Under the pieces are notes generated by a model. The model was not told where the DNA came from. It saw nothing but the letters and a program-made list of their open reading frames with translations, and ran no database searches. A program made the position numbers and the translations under genes. From the NCBI RefSeq assembly GCF_001610875.1, contig NZ_CP011272.1, positions 4,879,988-4,943,987 on the forward strand: 64,000 bases of DNA, written 5' to 3'. Shown in pieces: positions 48,267 to 57,189 of this stretch (position 1 is the first letter of the stretch; each line of letters starts with the position of its first letter). This DNA is from Pirellula sp. SH-Sr6A (GTDB taxonomy: Bacteria; Planctomycetota; Planctomycetia; Pirellulales; Pirellulaceae).

Positions 48267-48569
48267 TTAACTCGTCATCTTGATGATCTGTTCGGCTTTG
48301 TAATAGGCGAATTGCGAACGCCCCGCTTGATCATTGCGGCAGGGAGCAAGCCCGCAATAGGCCTGAAACTCGTCGATGGACATGCGGATACGTAGCAGAA
48401 TAACCCCCACTCGCTCCGCTTGACGCTCATGCTCCAAGGCCGCGACCTTCCATTCCTCAAAAGAGTCAAAGAACTCCTGCGGATCCTCGGCAGCAGCGCG
48501 AAACGATTCGTAGACCACTTCGCTGGGATACCAAGGAACCGCTGCCACGTCGAGTGAATCCATCGTCAT
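48267..48569 (-). CDS. Conserved small protein, unknown
   Basis: One hundred residues, MTMDSLDVAAVPWYPSEVVY at the start. Helical, with SFEEWKVAALEHERQAERVG. It overlaps the downstream end of the DUF1801 gene by four bases and converges on the hydrolase with 11 bases between stops. Function unknown. Confidence 0.6.
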   Translation of the reverse strand: MTMDSLDVAAVPWYPSEVVYESFRAAAEDPQEFFDSFEEWKVAALEHERQAERVGVILLRIRMSIDEFQAYCGLAPCRNDQAGRSQFAYYKAEQIIKMTS

Positions 48570-49222
48570 TTAGATTTCTTCTTAGTAGCCTTGGTCGCCT
48601 TCCTGGTGGTTGCTTTCTTGGTCGCGGTCTTCTTGGTCGCGGTCTTCTTGGTCGCGGTCTTCTTGGTCGCGGTCTTGTTAGTTGCAACCGTCTTGGTCAC
48701 CTTTTTCTTCGCAGTGGGAGTCTTCTTGGTGACTAAAGTTTTGCTGCGGGTCGCTTTCGACTCTTTCTTCTTCGGTCCAACCACTTGTTCATAAAGACGA
48801 ATGTATCGATCGACTGAGATACGTTGGACCGTGCGGCCGAGCAGTTCTAGGGGGATGTCTTCGAGTTTTTTGAATCGTATACAACTCTTTCCCATATCCA
48901 GTTTCTTGCCCGTTTTGGCGTATTCCTTTTCAAACCATTTCAGTTCGTCGGGAAACATGTAGAGGTGCATGAAGTAGATCGTGAGGTGATTCTTTTGAGA
49001 CGCGATACCCCCGAAAGGGAGTGGTTGCCTGGGATCGCAGTGATAACCGGCCGGATAGAGTTGGTGTGGGACATAATAGCCGACCATCCCGTATTGCATT
49101 CCTTCCTCGAACCCAGGATCTAGATGTTCTCGCACCGCTCGCCGCATCGCTTCGATTCCCGCGCGGCGATCATCCGGTAGGCTGTCGAGATACTCCGCCA
49201 CGGTGGAAGCTTTGCTCTGCAT
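48566..49222 (-). CDS. DUF1801 protein with histone-H1-like Lys/Thr tail
   Basis: The 218-residue protein has a DUF1801 (YdhG-type) domain in residues 1-140: VAEYLDSLPDDRRAGIEAMR, EGMQYGMVGYYVPHQLY and TIYFMHLYMFPDELK. Residues about 150-218 are a lysine- and threonine-rich tail built from KKTAT repeats and ending TKKKSK, as in bacterial histone-H1-like proteins. The tail should bind DNA or RNA electrostatically. DUF1801 is of unknown function, with proposed ligand binding. The fusion is unusual. Confidence 0.8.
   Translation of the reverse strand: MQSKASTVAEYLDSLPDDRRAGIEAMRRAVREHLDPGFEEGMQYGMVGYYVPHQLYPAGYHCDPRQPLPFGGIASQKNHLTIYFMHLYMFPDELKWFEKEYAKTGKKLDMGKSCIRFKKLEDIPLELLGRTVQRISVDRYIRLYEQVVGPKKKESKATRSKTLVTKKTPTAKKKVTKTVATNKTATKKTATKKTATKKTATKKATTRKATKATKKKSK
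48615..48674. repeat. Four perfect 15-bp tandem repeats
   Basis: TTCTTGGTCGCGGTC is repeated four times without a mismatch, in frame in the Lys-rich tail of the DUF1801 gene (minus strand reading KKTAT). The identity at the DNA level suggests recent expansion. Confidence 0.9.
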
Positions 49223-49229
49223 TGCAAAC

Positions 49230-49574
49230 CTATTCTTCTTCTAAATGGAAGCGATGAAGGAAACGATGAAAGATCGGTGCGATCAACAGGGCCATCATCG
49301 ACAAGAAGGCAACACCGCTGTAGAGAGCGTATACCGTAGCAAATAGTTTGCCTGCCGTGGTATGCATCCGATCCACGGGCCCCATACCCGTGAGGATCAT
49401 GGCGGCATTGAGCAGGCCATCATCCCACGTCAAATCGCCAAAGTAGCAGTAGCCCATGGCACCTAGTCCCAGGGAAAATGCCACGATGAGAAGGACCGCG
49501 ATCACGCTCCGAACGAGCCTAGCCACATATCCGGAGACGGACAGCAGTTCGTCCGAAGAACGCTCGTATTTCAT
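49230..49574 (-). CDS. Small two-helix membrane protein, possible pore protein
   Basis: The 114-residue protein has helices at about residues 20-42 (LVRSVIAVLLIVAFSLGLGA) and 79-103 (LFATVYALYSGVAFLSMMAL). Between them AMILTGMGPVDRMHT stands where two-helix potassium-channel-like proteins carry a re-entrant filter loop. The match is loose: no TxGYG is present. A conserved bacterial membrane protein of this form is known to me only as hypothetical. Function unknown. Confidence 0.6.
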   Translation of the reverse strand: MKYERSSDELLSVSGYVARLVRSVIAVLLIVAFSLGLGAMGYCYFGDLTWDDGLLNAAMILTGMGPVDRMHTTAGKLFATVYALYSGVAFLSMMALLIAPIFHRFLHRFHLEEE

Positions 49575-49604
49575 CGCTAGGCAACCTGTGCAAAACGATG
49601 GATT

Positions 49605-50903
49605 CTAGACGATTTCGAAGCCTTTTCGTTGCTCGCGCTGCAAGTGTCCGTTTGCTTCCTTGTCATCGTCAAAGCGTTCTGCTGCCGGATCCCATCGGAG
49701 CTTCCGGCCCAACCGAATGGAGATATTTGCGAGATGGCAGGATGAGACGCTGCGATGCTGGCCCTCCACGTCGGAAATCGGTCGCTGCCGTGATTCCACA
49801 CAATCGAAGAAATTCCCCATGTGGTTGATGATGGCATCGAGTTTTCCAGCGCGAAGCGGGCGATCCAGGTTGTCGGTCGAGTAAACATTCCAATCTTCTC
49901 GGGGCAAAGGCTGGTCAGCCAATCGCTCTACCGGGGCCCCGGTGATCTTACCGCGATTGACGAAGATTCGGCCACGATCTCCGGTGAAGAGGATACCATT
50001 TTCCCCTTCGTCGCGCACCGTCATGCGAACCCCATTTTCAAAGAGGTAGTCAACCGAGAAATCGATGGGGACGTTGTAGCTGTCAAGTTGATTGGCAAAC
50101 CGCCCCTTCCCGTCGATCTCAACCGGATTGGAACCGATCGCCCACTGCGCAATATCGACATGGTGAGCCCCCCAATCGGTCATCTGTCCGCCCGAGTATT
50201 CGTACCACCATCGGAATGTGTAATGGCATCGTTCCTCCACGTAAGGAACGTCCGGAGCCTGGCCTTGCCAAAGATTCCAATTGAGATGGGAGGGGATCTG
50301 GCGAGGCATGAAGGGTCCGCCGACTCCGTTCTTTCCAAGAACAACGTCGACCTGTTTCAAGTTACCGAGCCGACCAGCCCGGACCATCTCGACCGCCAGT
50401 CGAAAGCGTTCGTCACTTCGTTGCCACGAACCTACCTGAACAACTCGCCCCGTCTCGCGTACGGCTTTTACCAGTTGCTTTCCTTCGTCAATGGTCAGGG
50501 TGAGCGGCTTCTCGCAGTAAACATCTTTACCGGCCCTGCACGCATCGATCACCATTTTCGTATGCCAGTGATCGGGGGTACCAATCAAGACTACGTCGAC
50601 GTCTTTTCGGGCGAGGAGTTGCTGGTAATCTTCGAAACTGGCAGGGGTGCTGCCAAAGGCTGCCTTGGCTTGATCGCGCACATGGCGATCGACATCGCAA
50701 ACCGCGACGATGTCACCATACATCTGCGCCTTGTGCGCGATGACGCTTCCTTGGTATCGAAGACCGATCGCACCGACTCCCACCCGCTCATTGAGGTAAC
50801 GTGGCTTGGGATGCGGAAGCGCCAGAGAGCGAGGCGTTGCGGAAGCGATGGCTGCAGCACTAAGTGTGGCCCCGAGGACCGAACGTCGAGAAAGAGAGGT
50901 CAT
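49605..50903 (-). CDS. Gfo/Idh/MocA-family oxidoreductase, Tat-exported
   Basis: The 432-residue protein from ATG at 50903 starts with a twin-arginine signal (SLSRRSVLGATLSAAAIASA). The dinucleotide fold follows with VGVGAIGLRYQGSV, DVDVVLIGTPDHWHTKMVID and GKDVYCEKPLTL, the family's EKP motif. The substrate part has WWYEYSGGQMTDWGAHHVDI. Such secreted dehydrogenases are numerous in planctomycetes and probably act on sugars or polyols; the substrate is unknown. The first glycine loop is GAIGLRYQG rather than GxGxxG. Confidence 0.92.
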   Translation of the reverse strand: MTSLSRRSVLGATLSAAAIASATPRSLALPHPKPRYLNERVGVGAIGLRYQGSVIAHKAQMYGDIVAVCDVDRHVRDQAKAAFGSTPASFEDYQQLLARKDVDVVLIGTPDHWHTKMVIDACRAGKDVYCEKPLTLTIDEGKQLVKAVRETGRVVQVGSWQRSDERFRLAVEMVRAGRLGNLKQVDVVLGKNGVGGPFMPRQIPSHLNWNLWQGQAPDVPYVEERCHYTFRWWYEYSGGQMTDWGAHHVDIAQWAIGSNPVEIDGKGRFANQLDSYNVPIDFSVDYLFENGVRMTVRDEGENGILFTGDRGRIFVNRGKITGAPVERLADQPLPREDWNVYSTDNLDRPLRAGKLDAIINHMGNFFDCVESRQRPISDVEGQHRSVSSCHLANISIRLGRKLRWDPAAERFDDDKEANGHLQREQRKGFEIV

Positions 50904-51040
50904 GGTGAGCACAGGAGGGAGGCTGAGAGAACCGTCGAGGATGACGGTCCCCAGTATACCTAGGCCGATTGGATACCTGAACCGACCGGTTACTTAAATC
51001 GCCCGGTTACCTCAATCGACCGAGCGACAGACGGACCTGA

Positions 51041-52363
51041 CTAGCGGCGGCGTTCGCGGTCGCTGAGGGAGCGTCGCATCCGGTTGAGTCGAGGTTTCTT
51101 CGTAGCTCCATGGGCGACCAGACCAAAACTTTCCGGTGCAGATCCAATTTCTACTTCGTCCCGAATGACGGTCGGAGTGATCACCTCGCGGGACATGGTT
51201 GCATGGTTTTCCGATAGAGGGTCGAGCACCAGCAGTCGATTGATCTTATGCTCGATCTCCGTCAGCATCTGACCTTGTCCTTTGGCCACGAACGAGAATG
51301 CAATTCCCTCTCGCCCCATCCGTCCGGTACGGCCGACTCGGTGGACGTAGTCGCTGCAGTCATCCGGCAGATCCCAGTTGATGATATGGGAGATTGTCGA
51401 AACATCGATTCCTCGTCCGACGACATCGGTCGCGACCAAGATCTGGATCGAGCCCTCCCGCAACTGCTTGAATACCGCGTCGCGTTGCGATTGATTCATA
51501 TTCCCGTGAATGGTCGCCAGGCGGAGATGTTTCAAGTCTGGGTATCGGTGCAACTGGCGTTCAAGCTGGTTATGCAGTTTCGCAGTCCCGAGTTTGGTTC
51601 GACAGAAGATGATGGTTTGGGGTGGACGCTCTCGTTCGAGTAGAGCCAGCAGCGTCTCCAGCTTCTTCTCCGGTGCAACCGTAAGATAACGTTGCTCGAT
51701 CGTCTCGACGGAGATGTCCTTATTTGAGCAGTCGATATGGACCGGCTCAAAGAGATAGCGGTTGGCCAGCTCTTTCACCTCTGCGGCCAACGTCGCGCTG
51801 AGGAGAAGGGTCTGACGGTTTTCGGGACACCTGCGAAGGATCCGTTCAATGTCGGGTCGGAAGCCGATATCGAGCATGCGATCCGCTTCGTCGAGCACCA
51901 CACACCAAAGGCGCCGCAAATCGAGCGATCCTCGCTGGATGTGGTCAATCACACGCCCCGGTGTTCCGACGACGACTTGCACCCCTTCTCGAAGCTTGCG
52001 GGTTTGGCGGTCCAAATGCTTGCCACCGGCGACCTCGAGGATCTCTGTCGGGCAGCCATCGGCCAGCTTGACAAATTCCCCATGGACTTGGGCAGCCAAT
52101 TCTCGAGTGGGGACCAAAACCAAGGCTTGGGGGGAAGGGCAGACTCGCAGTGGGTCGAGCTGCTCCAAGATCGGGATCGCGAAGGAAGCTGTTTTACCGG
52201 TTCCTGTTCGCGCCTGGCCGATGAGATCGTACCCCTCCAAGGCCCAAGGAATGACACGCGATTGGATGGGTGACGGGCGTTCGTATCCGAGTTTGGCAAG
52301 GGCCCTCATCATGATCGGAGATAGTCCGAGCTCTTCAAACGTCTCAGCGATTTTTGATTCCAT
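51041..52363 (-). CDS. DEAD-box RNA helicase
   Basis: The 440-residue protein carries all motifs: Q motif YERPSPIQSRVIPWAL, motif I ARTGTGKT, Ia PTRELAAQ, Ib TPGRVIDH, II LDEADRML, III SAT, IV IIFCRTK, V ATDVVGRGIDV and VI HRVGRTGRMG. Basic C-terminal tail (KKPRLNRMRRSLSDRERRR). It unwinds RNA duplexes, likely in ribosome assembly or mRNA turnover. ATG at 52363 is chosen over 52372 by a small margin. Confidence 0.95.
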   Translation of the reverse strand: MESKIAETFEELGLSPIMMRALAKLGYERPSPIQSRVIPWALEGYDLIGQARTGTGKTASFAIPILEQLDPLRVCPSPQALVLVPTRELAAQVHGEFVKLADGCPTEILEVAGGKHLDRQTRKLREGVQVVVGTPGRVIDHIQRGSLDLRRLWCVVLDEADRMLDIGFRPDIERILRRCPENRQTLLLSATLAAEVKELANRYLFEPVHIDCSNKDISVETIEQRYLTVAPEKKLETLLALLERERPPQTIIFCRTKLGTAKLHNQLERQLHRYPDLKHLRLATIHGNMNQSQRDAVFKQLREGSIQILVATDVVGRGIDVSTISHIINWDLPDDCSDYVHRVGRTGRMGREGIAFSFVAKGQGQMLTEIEHKINRLLVLDPLSENHATMSREVITPTVIRDEVEIGSAPESFGLVAHGATKKPRLNRMRRSLSDRERRR

Positions 52364-52425
52364 GCCTCTCAATCCCGGTTGGTGTCGTCCAAAAAAACAT
52401 TTTACGTTAGAGTTGTGACTAAGAT

Positions 52426-54138
52426 ATGCCGCTTTGCTCAGAATCTCATTTTTGTCCGAATCTAATGGAAATTGACCCCTTCGAATCGTCCGATGAAGCT
52501 CATCTCTGGAGCTTGAGAGTCTTTCAAAAGCTGGAGACGGCCACGCGTGTCGAAGGGACGGGTCGATCAGAATTTCCCGATCCCGATTCTCCCTTTTGGT
52601 CCTTCGCAGTCGCCAGGGAACTTACGGAGAACTGGGAGCACTATTCTCCGGATCTGAGACCAACTCCTCAAGGACCCCAAGCGAATCAATCGGTCGATCT
52701 GACGGATCCGGACGACGCATCCGATGCCTCCCTCCTCCATCAACCGAACTTCGGAGCCTTGGAGAAACTGCTTCACAAGCTCGCTCAATGGCTTCGGCAA
52801 TCCGTCGCCGCTCCCTTGGACAGCGAAGAGGCAGTCCTCCGCCGCCTCGTCGCCGTGCAGTGCGCCGCGGAGCTATATCTGAAGATTCGACACGGTCGGT
52901 TCACCCGGGTTGAGGGGGCGCTGCTGCAAGTTCCCTTTGCGTCGGGCCATTCCACCGCCATTCGTATGGGGATCGATCTGCTGCTCCAGCAGCCCCCGGA
53001 TGCCTGGACATCTGCTTCTCTCGCACTTAGCCCCCTTTTGCAGATCGACGATTGGGATACCTCGATCGTTTTCCCACGCGTCTTCGATACCGCCAATCCA
53101 TCGATCTTGAGCTCGGCACTCGACATCGCCAACCACCTTTTCACCCAAAGAAAAGTCGATTCCCACCCCGCCAAGGAACGCTACCCTCTGTTCGTAAAGC
53201 TGCTCGGGGAAATGGTTCAGCGTTTAGGTGTTCTGGAAGAGAACCCGTCCAAGTTCGGGGACTCCGCGGAATCGATTCAACGAATCTTGTTCGATTCTGT
53301 TTCCCTCTGCGTTTCCCTTTGTCACACCATGTCGGCAATCGGAGACGCGTCGTGCATCGGCAAACTCAACCAAGCGCTCGAGCTCAAACATCGACGTATC
53401 CGCACGGAAGCCGCGTTTGCCTTAGGCAAACTGGGGGAGCAACACGGCATCGATGCTCTGGTGGAAATGGCCATCGACCCCGCGGTTCGGACCCGAGTCC
53501 TGGCGTATTCCGAAGAACTCGGGTGCATCGAGAAGATCGACGAACAGTATCGCTCGATCTTGGCCCTCGCGGAATCGCAGTTGGCGCAGTGGCTTGCTCA
53601 AGTGGAGAACATGGGACTCCCACCCACCCGACTCGAACTGCTAGAACAACGAACGCTCCCGTGGCCAGGGTTTGAGTCTCCGCAAGAATGCTTCTTGTTC
53701 CGTTTTGGCTACGGCATGCGCGACAGCGAGTTCAGCAACGTCGGATTCGCGGGCCCGACCTCCAAAGCTTTTTCGCAGGATCTCGCAAACGTCTCGATGG
53801 ATGATGCCTTCGCGATCTTCGCCGGTTGGGATATCGAGCATCCGGAAGCCTACGAAACGCCTGCCGACAGGCTCTCGACGTCCGATGAAGCGACGATGAT
53901 GGAATGGGGACAAATGCTGCAGCCAGACAAGTTCGAGGTCGTAGAGCCCGCGTTCCTCGCTCACTTCTTTGGCAACCGAGTGCTGGTTGGGATGGGCGAG
54001 AAGGGGGGACGCAAGCAACCCTTTGCGTTCGACGGAAAGGAGCTGGTCACGCTTCCTTCCCTTGCTCCCTCCCCCGACGCGCTCACGCTGACCTACTACC
54101 TTTGGCGAGGTCGCGAGTTCTTTCATACCTTTGCCTAA
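52426..54138 (+). CDS. HEAT-like repeat protein, unknown
   Basis: The 570-residue protein is mainly helical. A HEAT-like repeat lies at about residues 310-350 (KLNQALELKHRRIRTEAAFA, LGKLGEQHGIDALVEMAIDP). The C-terminal third has globular sequence with FGYGMRDSEFSNVGFAGP. No signal peptide. It could serve as a protein-binding scaffold. ATG at 52465 is an alternative start. The gene converges on the cytochrome c/WD40 gene. Confidence 0.65.
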   Translation: MPLCSESHFCPNLMEIDPFESSDEAHLWSLRVFQKLETATRVEGTGRSEFPDPDSPFWSFAVARELTENWEHYSPDLRPTPQGPQANQSVDLTDPDDASDASLLHQPNFGALEKLLHKLAQWLRQSVAAPLDSEEAVLRRLVAVQCAAELYLKIRHGRFTRVEGALLQVPFASGHSTAIRMGIDLLLQQPPDAWTSASLALSPLLQIDDWDTSIVFPRVFDTANPSILSSALDIANHLFTQRKVDSHPAKERYPLFVKLLGEMVQRLGVLEENPSKFGDSAESIQRILFDSVSLCVSLCHTMSAIGDASCIGKLNQALELKHRRIRTEAAFALGKLGEQHGIDALVEMAIDPAVRTRVLAYSEELGCIEKIDEQYRSILALAESQLAQWLAQVENMGLPPTRLELLEQRTLPWPGFESPQECFLFRFGYGMRDSEFSNVGFAGPTSKAFSQDLANVSMDDAFAIFAGWDIEHPEAYETPADRLSTSDEATMMEWGQMLQPDKFEVVEPAFLAHFFGNRVLVGMGEKGGRKQPFAFDGKELVTLPSLAPSPDALTLTYYLWRGREFFHTFA

Positions 54139-54166
54139 GGTGCCTAAGGGCCCTTCAGCTTCAGGC

Positions 54167-56998
54167 CTATTTGATCTGCTGAATCGCTTTGCCGTCCTCG
54201 ACTTGCCAGACCCAAAGCATTCCGTCTTGACCACCAGCGGCGACCATCGCGGTTTTGGTGTTCGCCACGTCCGGCGTGATCGCCGTCAAACTGTACAGTG
54301 CATCGGCAGGGCCTCCGATCGCTCGAATCAGCTTTCCGTCGGCTGCGTTGTGCAACCGAACTTGTTGGTCCGCCGACGAGGAAAGGATCTGGGTGCTGCG
54401 TCCTACAAAAGAAAGCGCTGTGACTTCTTTGCCGAATCCTGCAATGGTTCGCTGGGCTTGGCCAAGCTCCACATCCCAAATCTTGACGGTGTTGTCCGCG
54501 CTGGAGCTTGCGAGCAAGAAACCGTCGTCTTGCCAAGCCAGACCGAGAACATGGTGGGTGTGTCCCTCGAGCGTCCTCGGAGCGCTTTCTGCGTTGACGG
54601 CATGAAGCCGAACAAGTTTATCGGCCCCTCCGGTCGCGACCTTCTGACCGTCCGGCGAGAACTTGGCAACAAAGATGGTGTCGCTGTGCACCTGGCCCCA
54701 GTCTTTCCGAATGGTGCTTGTCTCGACGTCCAAAAGCTTGAGGTCCCCAAATCGGCTCGGCGGCCCGCTACCCACCACGAGTAGTTTCCCATCGTGACTG
54801 AAATCCAAAGCGGTGACTCGGTCGCTGAAGGGAGACTCCTCCGCAGTGCCAATCGTTTTTTCTAACGACCATCGATTCGCCAATCCCCAGTGGATCGAGC
54901 GACCATCCTCGTGGACGGCCAAGGCTTGTCCATCCACCGTCAGCGCGAGGGCCGCGGGTGGGACAAGATTCCCCGCCATCGTCGATTGATTCGTCCCGCG
55001 ATCGACTCGAAACGCGTGGAGCGATCCATTCGTGCGAACGGTCACGCATGTTTTCCCGTCGGGTGTGATGGCGGCTTGGCTGACGGGAATCGGTGGTTTG
55101 CTCCCCTTCACATCTTGTGCGGACTTCTCCAGCGTTGCGAGCTCGGCTTTGTCCGTTTCCAGTTGCTTTTGAAAACTGGCGAGAGTGGCTGCGGCCTTTG
55201 CTGCGGATTGATCGGCTGCAGCAAGGGTCTTGTCCAAGTTCTCGAGTTTGGCGTTCTCTTCCTTCTTTGCAGCCTCCGCCTTGGCTAGGTTGGCTTTGCG
55301 AGCCTCCAAGTCCTTTTGCGATTGCTCCAGTTTCTTCTTGGCCTCCTCCAGTGCGGCTGTCGTTGCTTGGACAGCAGCCTCTCCCTCGGTGACTTGTTTG
55401 GTTTGCGCGTCGAACTCGGCGGCCTTCTTAGTAAGTGCCTCTTGGATTTCGGACTTGGTCTTTTGGAGCTTGGCAACGTTATCCGCTTCCGCTTTTTGAC
55501 TCTTCTCCAGCTCGGGGACTTGCGATGCCGCTCGATCTACCTTGGCTTTGAAGCGGGTAAAACGGGTCTCGGATTCTTCAATCGCTCGCTGCGACTCCAA
55601 ATCCAATCGGTTCTCCCAAAGGGCTTTACCATCCGCTGCATTCCAACCTTTCGCGACTCCATCGGTACCGACAGTAACCAAAGTATTCCCATCGCTAGAA
55701 AGCATAGCGTGAGAAATAGCCGAACCGTGAGGAATGGTCCTTTCGAGTTTTGCCTGGGAAACAGAATAGAGGTGGGCGGAGCCGTCTTGGGTGGCTGCCA
55801 ACACTCGATCCGGAGCCGCGAAGTCGATTGAAACCAACTGCGCGATCTCTTTTCCAAGCTCCGTCTTGATCCAGCCCCGTTCGCTTTCGCTAGCACCATT
55901 CCACTGCCAGGACTGAAACTGGCCGTCGGTGGTGTGTAGCAAAAACCCGTTCCCAATGGTCGCGACGATCTGCGATGCCGAAACATCCGTTTTCTGCAGA
56001 TGTTCCGGCGCAACGGACTTGGTCTTTTGCGCGACAACATCCGCGATCGGTAGCAGAGCGACATGAGAGTCCTCCAGCAATACGACCACCTTCTTGCCAT
56101 CGGATGTCCAATCGATCGAACGGATCGAGGCTGGAGCGTCCCAGCGTGCTACTGTCTGAAGGGACTCGGTATCGACGATCTCCAAGCTCGGAGCGCGCGT
56201 GGCTTTCGCAATCCATTTATCCACCGGAGAAGCCGCCAGCGTCACGCTTCCTCGAAGATTGGCAGCCATGGCATCGGCGATCGCTTGGTCCGCCCTACGC
56301 CAGATTTTCACGTCGCGAAAACCACCTGTTGCAATGCGGTTCCCGGTCCGATCGATAGCCACTGACTGGACCAAATCTAGGTGCGTGGAATTGTTCGGGG
56401 TCGAGGGCGCCGCGCCATGAGGAGCTGGGGCGACTAAGCTCGGGTCGACCAAGACAAACGGTTCGGACGAACCGAGAGCAGCCCAATGGTATACCACCGC
56501 TTGATTCCCCCGACCAAGGACGGTGAACTGACCATCCGCGGTCGCATCGATCGCATAAATAGGGCGGACCGAATCGGGAATCTTTTGCCACTCCATCTTG
56601 GTCGCGTTCTTCTTAGAACCAGCCGCTGCACCACCGTCAATCCAAGCAGACAGGAGGGCGATTTCTTCCGGCGTAAAGGCTTTCGCTCCGACTTTATTAT
56701 CGGCGGGGGGCATGACCTCCTCTTCCCCTTTGACGCGTCGGACCAGGCTGCTTTCGGCCGATTTCCCGGTTTGCAATGCCGCGCCGCTATCGCCCCCTTT
56801 GAGAAGAACGTCGAGGTTCTCCAGGTTGAGCCCCCCCTCAGCCTTTTGAAGATTGTGGCAGGCGACGCAGTTTTTCTGCAGCAATGGCTGAATATCGTTG
56901 ACGAAATCAGGTGGCTCGACTGCTTGAGACTCGTTCGCGAATACCAAGATTCCGGCGACGAACAACGAGGCAAGACAGAATTGAACTCGGAAAGCCAT
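54167..56998 (-). CDS. Exported c-type cytochrome fused to coiled coil and WD40 repeats
   Basis: The 943-residue protein has a signal peptide (CLASLFVAGILVFANESQAV) and a planctomycete-type cytochrome c domain with haem motif CVACH at 44-48 and a distal Met in EEEVMPPADNK near 96. From about 140 to 470 lie beta-propeller-like blades (SIDWTSDGKKVVVLLEDSH, HAMLSSDGNTLVTVGTDGV). Residues about 480-640 are coiled coil. Then WD40 blades resume (ALDFSHDGKLLVVGSGP, VLGLAWQDDGFLLASSSADN). It probably transfers electrons or binds partners at the membrane face. Similar proteins are frequent in planctomycetes. Confidence 0.85.
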   Translation of the reverse strand: MAFRVQFCLASLFVAGILVFANESQAVEPPDFVNDIQPLLQKNCVACHNLQKAEGGLNLENLDVLLKGGDSGAALQTGKSAESSLVRRVKGEEEVMPPADNKVGAKAFTPEEIALLSAWIDGGAAAGSKKNATKMEWQKIPDSVRPIYAIDATADGQFTVLGRGNQAVVYHWAALGSSEPFVLVDPSLVAPAPHGAAPSTPNNSTHLDLVQSVAIDRTGNRIATGGFRDVKIWRRADQAIADAMAANLRGSVTLAASPVDKWIAKATRAPSLEIVDTESLQTVARWDAPASIRSIDWTSDGKKVVVLLEDSHVALLPIADVVAQKTKSVAPEHLQKTDVSASQIVATIGNGFLLHTTDGQFQSWQWNGASESERGWIKTELGKEIAQLVSIDFAAPDRVLAATQDGSAHLYSVSQAKLERTIPHGSAISHAMLSSDGNTLVTVGTDGVAKGWNAADGKALWENRLDLESQRAIEESETRFTRFKAKVDRAASQVPELEKSQKAEADNVAKLQKTKSEIQEALTKKAAEFDAQTKQVTEGEAAVQATTAALEEAKKKLEQSQKDLEARKANLAKAEAAKKEENAKLENLDKTLAAADQSAAKAAATLASFQKQLETDKAELATLEKSAQDVKGSKPPIPVSQAAITPDGKTCVTVRTNGSLHAFRVDRGTNQSTMAGNLVPPAALALTVDGQALAVHEDGRSIHWGLANRWSLEKTIGTAEESPFSDRVTALDFSHDGKLLVVGSGPPSRFGDLKLLDVETSTIRKDWGQVHSDTIFVAKFSPDGQKVATGGADKLVRLHAVNAESAPRTLEGHTHHVLGLAWQDDGFLLASSSADNTVKIWDVELGQAQRTIAGFGKEVTALSFVGRSTQILSSSADQQVRLHNAADGKLIRAIGGPADALYSLTAITPDVANTKTAMVAAGGQDGMLWVWQVEDGKAIQQIK

Positions 56999-57189
56999 GG
57001 TCTTCCTTTAGACGGGTGGAACCCCGTATGAGGGAGGGAGGGGTGCGGTGGGACTCTCCATGGTAATTGAACTTGGGCCATCGGGAAAGAATCAAGCTGC
57101 GTTTGCTTGCCTATGTTGCCGGATGCATTGAACTACAATTGACAGGCGGTGCACGACTTCCTTTTTCCATCCGAGATCGACTGAACGAT

